This document shows positions 56,507 to 64,000 of a stretch of DNA of 64,000 nucleotides, piece after piece. The DNA lies in assembly GCF_020564355.1 (NCBI RefSeq), contig NZ_JAJCRR010000005.1, positions 255,708 through 319,707 on the forward strand, read 5' to 3'. How positions within the stretch are numbered: position 1 is the first letter of the stretch; each line of letters opens with the position of its first letter. Source of the stretch: Lachnospira pectinoschiza (GTDB lineage Bacteria > Bacillota > Clostridia > Lachnospirales > Lachnospiraceae). The notes under the pieces are model-generated. The model searched no databases and had not been told where the DNA came from. It saw nothing but the letters and a program-made list of their open reading frames with translations. A program made the translations under genes and the position numbers.

Positions 56507-56921
56507 CGCAAAAGAAACCTTTGAAGCCGGATACAGGCTGGCACAGTCCGTACATCCGGGACAGATTTACTGCTTAAACGGCGATTTGGGTGTCGGCAAA
56601 ACCGTATTTACGCAGGGCTTTGCCAAAGGACTTGGGATTGAAGAACCGATTAACAGCCCGACCTTTACGATTGTACAGGAGTATCATGAAGGCAGACTGC
56701 CGTTGTACCATTTTGATGTATACCGCATTGCCGATGTCAGTGAAATGGATGAAATCGGTTATGAAGAATACTTTTTTTCAGATGGTGTATGCCTGATAGA
56801 ATGGGGAACGCTCATAGAAGAACTGCTCCCTGACAGCACAATAACTATTACGATAGAAAAAGATTTGCAGAAAGGCTTCGACTATCGTAAAATAACGATT
56901 TCAAATGGAGAAAAACAATGA
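56487..56921 (+). CDS. tsaE: tRNA t6A biosynthesis ATPase TsaE
   Basis: 144 residues. P-loop CLNGDLGVGKTVFTQG and the SPTFTIVQEYHEG and YHFDVYR motifs identify TsaE, the ATPase that drives t6A formation with TsaB and TsaD. Overlaps both neighbours (20 nt before, 4 nt after). Confidence 0.95.
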   Translation: MVIETTSAKETFEAGYRLAQSVHPGQIYCLNGDLGVGKTVFTQGFAKGLGIEEPINSPTFTIVQEYHEGRLPLYHFDVYRIADVSEMDEIGYEEYFFSDGVCLIEWGTLIEELLPDSTITITIEKDLQKGFDYRKITISNGEKQ

Positions 56922-57631
56922 GAATTCTGGCAATAGAAAGTTCCGCAGTTACTGCTTCTGTTGCAATTTTAACAGATGACGTACTGACGGCAGAATATAC
57001 GGTAAATTATAAAAAAACACATTCACAGACACTGCTTCCGATGATTGATGAAATTTGTAAAATGACGGAAACAGAGCCGGAAAGTTTTGATTTGATTGCT
57101 GTATCACAGGGACCGGGTTCTTTTACCGGACTGCGTATCGGTGCGGCAACAGGAAAAGGCATTGCACTGGCACTGGATAAAAAAATGGTCGCAGTGCCGA
57201 CCTTAAAAGCAATGGCATATAATGTCAGTGAAACAGACTGCCTGATTTGTCCGGTAATGGATGCAAGAAGACAGCATTTATATACGGCGCTGTACCGGCT
57301 GGATAAAGACGGGAAACCACAGGAAGTATTGGCACAGAGCCTGTTATCCTATGAAGAACTGATAAAGCTTTTAAATGAGAAAAATGAACCGGTACTCTTT
57401 ATCGGCGATGGTGTTGTACCGGCAAAACAGGCATTTGAAGAAGGTCTTACCTGTGCTTATAAAATCGCTCCGGCGCATATCTGCACCCAGCGCGCAGGCA
57501 GTGTGGCGCTTGCGGCAAAAGATATGGCAGAAGCGGGAGAGGTCATTTTATCAGACGCATTCCATCCGGAATATTTAAGACCGTCACAGGCAGAAAGGGA
57601 GTTGAAGCGTGGAACAGTTTCAAATTCGTGA
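56918..57631 (+). CDS. tsaB: tRNA t6A biosynthesis protein TsaB
   Basis: 237-residue TsaD partner of the ASKHA fold. The start RILAIESSAVTASVAIL, the QGPGSFTGLRIGAATGKGIA motif and VMDARRQHLYTA are typical. It overlaps tsaE by ATGA and rimI by 23 nt. TsaD follows at 59643 after two unrelated genes. Confidence 0.95.
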   Translation: MRILAIESSAVTASVAILTDDVLTAEYTVNYKKTHSQTLLPMIDEICKMTETEPESFDLIAVSQGPGSFTGLRIGAATGKGIALALDKKMVAVPTLKAMAYNVSETDCLICPVMDARRQHLYTALYRLDKDGKPQEVLAQSLLSYEELIKLLNEKNEPVLFIGDGVVPAKQAFEEGLTCAYKIAPAHICTQRAGSVALAAKDMAEAGEVILSDAFHPEYLRPSQAERELKRGTVSNS

Positions 57632-58061
57632 AATGCGTGAAACAGATATTGCACAGGTCGAAGCAATAGAACAGGAAATTTTTTCTGTACCGTGGTCGGA
57701 AGAATCTTTTCTTTCCGCCTGCACAACGCCTGAAAATATTTATCTGGTGTGCCTTGCAGGCGAAGAAGTTGCAGGCTACTGCGGATTGTGGAGTGTGCTT
57801 GGCGAAGGCAATATCACCAATATGGCAGTGGCAGAAAAATACCGCAGAAACGGAGTGGCGGAAGCGCTGATGAAAGAAATGGAAGAACGCGGCAGACAAA
57901 AAGACGTGACGATATTTTTTCTTGAAGTGCGTGAAAGCAATGATGCAGCGCGCAGGCTCTATGAAAAAATGGGATATGAACAAATCGGTGTCCGTAAAAA
58001 TTTTTACGAGAAGCCGGCGGAAAATGCCATAATCATGTCAAAAGGCTGGCGTACGGCATAG
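57609..58061 (+). CDS. rimI: ribosomal-protein-alanine N-acetyltransferase
   Basis: 150-residue GNAT acetyltransferase, acting on the S18 N-terminus in E. coli. GTG start at 57609, overlapping tsaB. Acetyl-CoA motif EKYRRNGVAEALMKEM and LEVRESNDAARRLYEKMGYEQIGVRKNFY are typical. The tsaE-tsaB-rimI order is common. Confidence 0.93.
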   Translation: MEQFQIREMRETDIAQVEAIEQEIFSVPWSEESFLSACTTPENIYLVCLAGEEVAGYCGLWSVLGEGNITNMAVAEKYRRNGVAEALMKEMEERGRQKDVTIFFLEVRESNDAARRLYEKMGYEQIGVRKNFYEKPAENAIIMSKGWRTA

Positions 58062-58103
58062 GAAAGGTGTATACTAAAATTAGAAAAGGAAAGACTAAGA
58101 AAA

Positions 58104-59012
58104 ATGTTAGATGTATGTTTACTAGGTACAAGCGGAATGCTTCCGTTGCCGGGAAGATGGCTGACATCGCTGTTGCTGCGTTATAACGGCAGCAGTATGT
58201 TAATCGACTGCGGCGAGGGAACACAGATTGCAATAAAAGAAAAGGGCTGGAGCTTTCATCCGATTGATGTCATCTGCTTTACACATTACCATGCAGACCA
58301 TATCAGCGGACTTCCGGGACTTTTACTGACAATCGGCAATTCCGACAGGACAGAACCGGTAACACTCATCGGGCCAAAAGGGCTTTCAAGAGTGGTTTCC
58401 GCACTGAGGGTCATTGCACCGGAGCTTCCGTATGAATTGCGTTTTATTGAATTGAGTGAATCCAGAGAACATATTTCTATCAATGGATATGAAATAGATG
58501 CATTTAAAGTGAATCATGCTGTGACCTGTTACGGTTATGCGGTAAATATTCCGCGGATCGGCAAGTTTGACGTTGAAAAAGCAAAGGCACTTGAGATCCC
58601 TCAGAAAGCATGGAACCGCTTGCAGCACGGCAGTACAGTAGAACTGGACGGCAGGGTGTATACACCGGATATGGTCATGGGTGCACCAAGAAAAGGTCTG
58701 AAAGTGACTTATTGTACGGACAGCAGACCGGTGAAGTCTATTTCAGAAAATGCACAGGGCTCGGATTTGTTTATCTGCGAGGGCATGTACGGCGAGAAAG
58801 GTAAAGAAAGTAAAGCAAGGGAATATAAACATATGACCTTTGTAGAAGCTGCACATCTTGCCCGGGAAGCACAGGTGAAAGAAATGTGGTTGACACATTT
58901 TAGTCCGTCACTGGTGCGCCCCGCAGATTATGTAGCAGGAATACAGAAGATATTTCCGAATGTTCAGGCAGGTACAGACGGTAAAACGGTAGAGCTTGGC
59001 TTTGAAGATTAG
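58104..59012 (+). CDS. rnz: ribonuclease Z
   Basis: 302-residue metallo-beta-lactamase nuclease that trims tRNA 3' ends. The motif FTHYHADHISGLPGLLLTIG (H-x-H-x-D-H) and the C-terminal histidine region HMTFVEAAHLAREA, WLTHFSPS are present. It lies between the t6A genes rimI and tsaD. Confidence 0.93.
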   Translation: MLDVCLLGTSGMLPLPGRWLTSLLLRYNGSSMLIDCGEGTQIAIKEKGWSFHPIDVICFTHYHADHISGLPGLLLTIGNSDRTEPVTLIGPKGLSRVVSALRVIAPELPYELRFIELSESREHISINGYEIDAFKVNHAVTCYGYAVNIPRIGKFDVEKAKALEIPQKAWNRLQHGSTVELDGRVYTPDMVMGAPRKGLKVTYCTDSRPVKSISENAQGSDLFICEGMYGEKGKESKAREYKHMTFVEAAHLAREAQVKEMWLTHFSPSLVRPADYVAGIQKIFPNVQAGTDGKTVELGFED

Positions 59013-59041
59013 GAAAGGGCAGCTGCAAAGGAGGTAGCGTT

Positions 59042-59626
59042 ATGAAAAAGTATGCAAGAGTCACAATCGCAATTTTAATCATGGCAGCATTGGGCGTTGG
59101 ATATTACTATTACTTGTCCAACAGACAGCCGCGGCAGGATGCGACACAGCAGTCGCTGGTGAATGAACAGCTTGCCCAGTTAAAGACAAAAAATATTGAA
59201 CAGAATTACCCGGAATCCGTAAAAGAAGTGGTCAATCTGTTTATGCGCATCAGTAAAATGTATTACACATCCAGCGTATCCGATGAGGATTTAGGCATTC
59301 TTGCAAGTCAGGCACGTCTGCTATTTGATGATGAGTTAAAGAGCAAACAGACCGATGCAGAATACCTTGAAAGTTTAAAGCAGGATATAGCGGATTATAA
59401 GAAGGTCAACAGATACATTTCTGATTTCAAACTTGAAGGCAGTTCAAATGTAAAGTACAAGACCTTAAACGGTCAGAAGTATGCTACAATTCTTGGACTG
59501 TACTATATCCGGGAAGGCAGCGGACTGGAGTATTCCTATACAAAGTTTACACTGCGTGAAGATGCGCAGGGACACTGGAAGCTCCTGTACTGGGAACTGG
59601 CAGATGAATCAGACATTAATGAATAA
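59042..59626 (+). CDS. membrane-anchored protein of unknown function
   Basis: 194 residues. One N-terminal membrane helix (ARVTIAILIMAALGVGYYYYL) then a soluble, presumably extracytoplasmic domain rich in Lys, Asp and Gln, ending in a beta-rich part (KYATILGLYYIREGSGLEYSYTKF). Not recognised with confidence. No catalytic motif. It lies between rnz and tsaD, preceded by AAAGGAGG. Confidence 0.6.
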   Translation: MKKYARVTIAILIMAALGVGYYYYLSNRQPRQDATQQSLVNEQLAQLKTKNIEQNYPESVKEVVNLFMRISKMYYTSSVSDEDLGILASQARLLFDDELKSKQTDAEYLESLKQDIADYKKVNRYISDFKLEGSSNVKYKTLNGQKYATILGLYYIREGSGLEYSYTKFTLREDAQGHWKLLYWELADESDINE

Positions 59627-59642
59627 AAAGTAGGAAAAGGTC

Positions 59643-60668
59643 ATGGAAAACAAAGACGTATTAATACTGGCAATCGAAAGCTCCTGCGATGAAACGGCAG
59701 CTGCGGTTGTAAAAAACGGAAGAACGGTATTATCCAGTGTGATTAATTCACAGATTGATATTCACACGCTTTACGGCGGTGTTGTGCCGGAAATTGCTTC
59801 CAGAAAACATATTGAAAATATTAATCCGGTTATCGAACTGGCATTAAAGCAGGCAGATGTCACGCTGGATGATATTACGGCAATTGGTGTTACGTATGGA
59901 CCGGGGCTTGTCGGTGCATTGCTTGTTGGTGTTGCAGAGGCGAAAGCCATTGCATTTGCAAAGAAAAAGCCGCTGGTTGGTGTACACCATATTGAAGGCC
60001 ATATTTCAGCAAATTATATCGAACATCCTGATTTAGAGCCGCCGTTTGCGGCACTGGTGGTGTCGGGAGGACATACTCACCTTGTTATGGTAAAAGATTA
60101 CGGCACATATGAAATTATCGGGCGGACAAGAGATGATGCGGCAGGAGAAGCATTTGATAAAGTGGCGCGTGCCGTAGGTCTGGGATATCCTGGAGGCCCG
60201 AAGGTTGACAAGCTGGCCAAAGAGGGCAATCCCCATGCAATCGAATTTCCGCGGGCACATGTTGACGATGCACCGTATGATTTCTCATTCAGCGGAATCA
60301 AGTCCGCTGTATTAAACTACATCAATTCCTGTGAAATGAAGCAGATTGAGATTAATAAGGCAGATTTAGTGGCATCATTCCAAAATGCAGTTGTAGAAGC
60401 ACTTGTTTCAAGAGCAATCCGTCTGACAGAGGAAATGCACATTAAAAAGCTTGCCATTGCGGGCGGTGTGGCATCCAATTCTGCACTGCGTGCGGCACTC
60501 ACAAGGGAATGTGACAGCCACGGTATTCAGTTTTATTCACCGTCGCCGATTCTCTGTACAGACAATGCGGCAATGATTGGTGCGGCTGCATACTATGAAT
60601 ACATGCGCGGAACACGGCACGGATACGATTTGAATGCCGTTCCGAATTTAAAACTTGGAGAGCGGTAA
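59643..60668 (+). CDS. tsaD: tRNA N6-threonylcarbamoyladenosine transferase TsaD
   Basis: 341 residues. Transfers the threonylcarbamoyl group to A37 of tRNA. Metal-binding [10 protein letters not shown] and the ASKHA motifs ([23 protein letters not shown]) are present. It starts 16 nt after the membrane-anchored protein. Works with TsaB and TsaE encoded upstream. Confidence 0.97.
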   Translation: MENKDVLILAIESSCDETAAAVVKNGRTVLSSVINSQIDIHTLYGGVVPEIASRKHIENINPVIELALKQADVTLDDITAIGVTYGPGLVGALLVGVAEAKAIAFAKKKPLVGVHHIEGHISANYIEHPDLEPPFAALVVSGGHTHLVMVKDYGTYEIIGRTRDDAAGEAFDKVARAVGLGYPGGPKVDKLAKEGNPHAIEFPRAHVDDAPYDFSFSGIKSAVLNYINSCEMKQIEINKADLVASFQNAVVEALVSRAIRLTEEMHIKKLAIAGGVASNSALRAALTRECDSHGIQFYSPSPILCTDNAAMIGAAAYYEYMRGTRHGYDLNAVPNLKLGER

Positions 60669-60710
60669 TCGGACAATGAAGTGCAGAATGTCTGCGGAAT
60701 AGAGGAGCAT

Positions 60711-61415
60711 ATGAAAAAAATTGCGGTTGTACTGGCAGGCGGACGCGGCAGCAGAATGAACAGTGACATTCCAAAGCAGTATCTGATGTTAAAAGACCGG
60801 CCGGTACTTTATTATGCCTTAAAGGCATTTCAGGACAGCGATATTGATAGTATTGTATTGGCGGCAGGTGAAAATGATTTGGAAATGTGCCGCACACAGA
60901 TTGTTGAAAAATACGGCATAAATAAAGTCATGGCAATTGTCGCAGGCGGCGCACAGCGGTATGATACAGTATACAATGCACTGAAAGCGGCGCAGGAGCT
61001 GGCAATAGATACAGCACCAGAAGAGGTGCTGATTTATATCCATGACGGTGCAAGGCCGTGTATCAGCCGGGAAATTATAAAAAACTGCGAAGAAGCCGCA
61101 TTACAATATGGTGCCTGTACGGCAGCAGTCCCGGTTAAGGATACCATTAAGGTGGTCAGTCCGGAAGGCTTTGCAGTTGATACACCGGACAGAAATACGT
61201 TGTGGCTGATTCAGACGCCTCAGGTATTCCGCAGTGACATTATAAGCAGTGCGTATGCAAAAATGTATGCGGATACAGACAGAGGTACGATTACAGATGA
61301 TGCCATGCTTGTAGAACGTTATACGGACGTTCCGGTCAAAATGGCAATGGGCGCATACACAAATATAAAAATTACAACGCCGGAAGACATGGGGATTGCG
61401 GCGCAGTATCTTTAA
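60711..61415 (+). CDS. ispD: 2-C-methyl-D-erythritol 4-phosphate cytidylyltransferase
   Basis: Third step of the MEP isoprenoid pathway, making CDP-ME. 234 residues. The CTP-binding start VVLAGGRGSRMNSDIPKQYL, HDGARPCISREII and TDDAMLVERY motifs are seen. The ATG at 60711 follows GAGGAG; the ATG at 60681 has no SD. Confidence 0.93.
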   Translation: MKKIAVVLAGGRGSRMNSDIPKQYLMLKDRPVLYYALKAFQDSDIDSIVLAAGENDLEMCRTQIVEKYGINKVMAIVAGGAQRYDTVYNALKAAQELAIDTAPEEVLIYIHDGARPCISREIIKNCEEAALQYGACTAAVPVKDTIKVVSPEGFAVDTPDRNTLWLIQTPQVFRSDIISSAYAKMYADTDRGTITDDAMLVERYTDVPVKMAMGAYTNIKITTPEDMGIAAQYL

Positions 61416-61525
61416 AAAATAAAAACCAGAATAGAACAGGTTGTTTAAGAGGGTAATTAGCACAAGGTGCATGATTATAGAATAATGGAATGCTGTAAAA
61501 TACAGCGGAATGGAGGAGTTACACA

Positions 61526-62896
61526 ATGGAACAGACAATTCCGTATAAGATTTATCTGGAAGAACAGGAAATGCCAAAGCAATGGTACAATGTACGCGCT
61601 GATATGAAAAAGAAACCGGCGCCGATTTTAAATCCACAGACTTTAAAACCGGTTACAGTCGATGAATTATCGGCTATTTTTTGTACAGAGCTTGCAAAGC
61701 AGGAACTGGATGATACAACACCGTATTTTGATATCCCGCAGGAAATCAGGGATTTCTATAAAATGTATCGCCCGTCACCGTTAGTACGGGCATACTGTCT
61801 TGAAAAGAAGTTAGGCACACCGGCACACATTTATTACAAATTTGAAGGAAATAACACATCCGGCAGTCATAAACTCAATTCTGCAATTGCACAGGCATAC
61901 TATGCAAAACAGCAGGGATTAAAGGGAGTTACAACAGAGACAGGTGCAGGACAGTGGGGAACAGCACTTTCGATGGCATGTTCTTATTTTGATTTAGATT
62001 GTCAGGTTTATATGGTAAAGTGTTCTTATGAGCAGAAACCGTTCAGACGTGAAGTTATGCGTACATATGGTGCATCTGTAACCCCGTCACCGTCTATGAA
62101 GACCAATGTCGGACGTAAAATCAATGAAGAATTTCCGGGAACAACAGGAAGCCTTGGCTGTGCGATTTCAGAAGCAGTTGAAGCAGCAACAAGTCAGGAA
62201 GGTTATCGTTATGTATTAGGTTCTGTGCTGACACAGGTATTATTACATCAGTCTATTATCGGTCTTGAAACCAAGGCGGCACTGGACAAATACGGTGTAA
62301 AGGCAGATATGATTATTGGCTGTGCAGGCGGCGGTTCTAATCTCGGTGGATTAATCTCTCCGTTTGCAGGACAGATGCTGCGCGGGGAAGCCGATTACAA
62401 GTTGATTGCAGTCGAACCGGCATCCTGCCCAAGTCTTACAAGAGGAAAATACGCATACGATTTCTGTGATACAGGTAAAGTATGCCCATTAGCAAAAATG
62501 TATACACTCGGCAGTGGATTTATTCCGTCCGCAAACCACGCAGGCGGACTGCGTTATCATGGAATGAGTTCTGTAGTTTCCGAATTATACGACCAGGGAC
62601 TCATTGAAGCAAGAAGCGTAGAACAGACAGAAGTATTTAAGGCAGCAGAACAGTTTGCACGGATTGAAGGAATTCTTCCGGCACCGGAAAGCAGTCATGC
62701 AATTAAAGTGGCAATTGATGAAGCACTCAAGTGCAAAGAAACCGGTGAAGAAAAGAATATTGTATTCGGACTTACAGGTACAGGCTACTTCGATATGTTT
62801 GCATATCAGCGTTACAACGACCATGAAATGTCAGATTACATTCCGACAGACGAAGAACTGCAAAAGTCACTGTCTACCCTTCCTGTAGTAGAGTAG
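61526..62896 (+). CDS. TrpB2-like PLP enzyme
   Basis: 456-residue relative of tryptophan synthase beta. PLP lysine in NNTSGSHKLNSAIAQAYY; TETGAGQWGTALSMAC and GCAGGGSNLGG loops are present; the N-terminal extension and overall length match the TrpB2 group (TIGR01415-like). No trpA or trp operon nearby. Could make tryptophan from free indole or serve another beta-replacement. Confidence 0.9.
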   Translation: MEQTIPYKIYLEEQEMPKQWYNVRADMKKKPAPILNPQTLKPVTVDELSAIFCTELAKQELDDTTPYFDIPQEIRDFYKMYRPSPLVRAYCLEKKLGTPAHIYYKFEGNNTSGSHKLNSAIAQAYYAKQQGLKGVTTETGAGQWGTALSMACSYFDLDCQVYMVKCSYEQKPFRREVMRTYGASVTPSPSMKTNVGRKINEEFPGTTGSLGCAISEAVEAATSQEGYRYVLGSVLTQVLLHQSIIGLETKAALDKYGVKADMIIGCAGGGSNLGGLISPFAGQMLRGEADYKLIAVEPASCPSLTRGKYAYDFCDTGKVCPLAKMYTLGSGFIPSANHAGGLRYHGMSSVVSELYDQGLIEARSVEQTEVFKAAEQFARIEGILPAPESSHAIKVAIDEALKCKETGEEKNIVFGLTGTGYFDMFAYQRYNDHEMSDYIPTDEELQKSLSTLPVVE

Positions 62897-63350
62897 GAGT
62901 ATCAGTGTAATCAAAAATCCGGTATACAGAACGGATTCGTACGGATACAGAGTGCCTGCGGTAGGAGAGCAGGAAAAAGACAGGATATATAACTTCGTGC
63001 CTGCCGGGCAGTGCGGACGGTATTTGGATAAAATATCCGGCGGAACAGTGAAAGTATTAGAACTGTTTCTGCCGGATATTTTAAATGAAAGTACATTTTT
63101 GACAGTCTACAAATGAATTGTCCGGTATATTGGAAACAAAAGAGAGCAAAAAGCGGGGAAAGGCGTAAAATAAAAAGGAAGCATAATATACGTAAAAACA
63201 GCGTAAAAAGGCGGTGTGAGAGCAGAAAAACAGCGGATAAATAAAAAAGTTGAAAAAATTGAAAAAAGTTGTTGACAAGTAGCAGACGAGGTGATATTAT
63301 AAACAAGTCGTCAGCGATGAGCAACAACGCAGACATGACAAAAAGAATAT
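62897..63350. other. 454-nt gene-free region
   Basis: No ATG gene. A frame from 62901 to 63116 is open for 71 codons without a usable start and may be a decayed gene (GTG at 62952 has no SD). From about 63117 to 63270 the plus strand is strikingly A/G-rich. The promoter of the tRNA pair ends the region. Confidence 0.5.
63272..63300 (+). promoter_or_regulatory. rrn-type promoter of tRNA-Ser pair
   Basis: TTGACA (63272-63277), exactly 17 nt, TATTAT (63295-63300). The sequence before the -35 (aaaaaagttg...) is the same as that before the rRNA promoter at 63700, and the 40-nt leaders are alike. Confidence 0.85.
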
Positions 63351-63436
63351 GGAGAGGTACCGAAGTGGTCATAACGGGGCGGTCTTGAAAACCGTTTGTC
63401 TTCACGGGCGCATGGGTTCGAATCCCATCCTCTCCG
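63351..63436 (+). tRNA. tRNA-Ser (UGA)
   Basis: 86 nt with a class II long variable arm. Acceptor stem GGAGAGG (63351-63357) with CCTCTCC (63429-63435), discriminator G. Anticodon loop CTTGAAA gives anticodon UGA. GGTTCGAATCC T-loop. CCA is not encoded. Confidence 0.93.
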
Positions 63437-63533
63437 CTTCCAAAGCACTTATGCAGATAAGTGCTTTTGTTTTCCTAAGAGCTGAATATGAAAAATGACA
63501 GGCGCGAAGGTGTCGTATCTTAATGATACATTA

Positions 63534-63621
63534 GGAGAAGTACCCAAGAGGCTGAAGGGACACCCCTGGAAAGGGTGCAGGTCGGTAACACGGCGCGAGG
63601 GTTCAAATCCCTCCTTCTCCG
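63534..63621 (+). tRNA. tRNA-Ser (GGA)
   Basis: 88 nt with a long variable arm. Acceptor GGAGAAG (63534-63540) pairs with CTTCTCC (63614-63620), discriminator G. Anticodon stem-loop ACCCCTGGAAAGGGT gives anticodon GGA. T-arm GGGTTCAAATCCC. Follows the UGA tRNA by 97 nt; CCA not encoded. Confidence 0.93.
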
Positions 63622-63936
63622 TTCACATCATTGATGTTTCTTGTTTTTGGTTAAACAAACACGATGATGTAAAGAAAATAAAAAATATCAAAAAAGTTGT
63701 TGACAAATAATGACAAGCATGATATTCTATTAAAGCTGTCGGCGCTGATAAAAAACGCAGGCAACAATATGAACATTGATAACTGAACAGTAAAACAACC
63801 CTGAAAATTCTTTGAAATTTTCAATTTACGAACTGACATCAAATAAGAGATTATAAGATGTCATCCTTTAAGACAGTAAGTTTTAACGGAAACTAAACTA
63901 TTGAAGCTAGTTTGTTCAAAACTGGCGGACAAACAC
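63622..63936 (+). promoter_or_regulatory. rRNA operon promoter and 16S leader
   Basis: No gene. Promoter TTGACA (63700-63705), 17-nt spacer, TATTCT (63723-63728). The leader starts GTCGGCGCTGATAAAAAACG, similar to the leader before the tRNA pair, and contains a TTCTTTGAAATTTTC segment (about 63809) that can form a hairpin and resembles a boxA-type antitermination site. Confidence 0.75.

Positions 63937-64000
<64 letters not shown>

Overview
The window looks like an origin-proximal stretch of a low-to-moderate GC Clostridia chromosome, most likely a Lachnospiraceae member. This rests on the S10-spc-alpha gene order with a KOW protein between map and infA, an EcfA1-EcfA2-EcfT module and truA-rplM-rpsI right after rplQ, zinc-type S14, a long insertion in L17, AAGGAGG ribosome-binding sites, and PheB-like/Hom/aspartokinase genes with a phosphoglycerate-mutase-like protein. 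No species can be named from the sequence alone.

Layout. 1-14875: ribosomal-protein superoperon (rplW to rplQ with secY, adk, map, infA, rpoA), ending in a strong terminator. 14876-19516: ECF transporter energising module, truA, and rplM-rpsI behind a consensus promoter. 19517-31300: accessory stretch with a decayed zeta-toxin module, an AEC carrier, an HPt protein and a six-helix chemoreceptor, a MATE exporter behind a leader terminator, thiW-thiM, an O-acetylhomoserine sulfhydrylase, a tiny acidic leader ORF plus terminator before a CNNM/CorC-type transporter, a methyltransferase and a LysR regulator. 31300-41600: a heterodimeric ABC exporter, dus, a DUF3880 glycosyltransferase-like gene, a serine hydrolase, a cation diffusion facilitator, an SDR and a DnaA-box cluster. 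41600-62900: housekeeping genes hpf, secA, prfB, cheW, malQ, the threonine-branch operon, tex, the t6A genes (tsaE, tsaB, rimI, tsaD) with a RNase Z gene between, ispD and a TrpB2-type enzyme. 62900-64000: a non-coding A-rich stretch, two tRNA-Ser genes and the start of a 16S rRNA gene, with two near-identical rrn-type promoters.

Genes that work together: ThiW (24752) is an ECF substrate-binding component and would need the EcfA1/A2/T module at 14959-17550. Hom, the mutase-like protein and aspartokinase could form a path from aspartate to homoserine phosphate. TsaE, TsaB and TsaD make t6A on tRNA. The HPt protein, chemoreceptor and CheW point to chemotaxis.

The best candidates for undescribed biology are RNA-level. 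(1) A hairpin element ends in the Shine-Dalgarno sequence and can hide it. It occurs before ecfA1 and, in 3.5 tandem copies, before a serine hydrolase, and one base pair covaries between the two loci. (2) A promoter, acidic 23-codon ORF and terminator precede a CNNM/CorC-type gene. (3) A terminator with an upstream competing segment lies in the MATE leader. (4) Two long hairpins have different arms but nearly the same loop. None of these could be checked against databases here.
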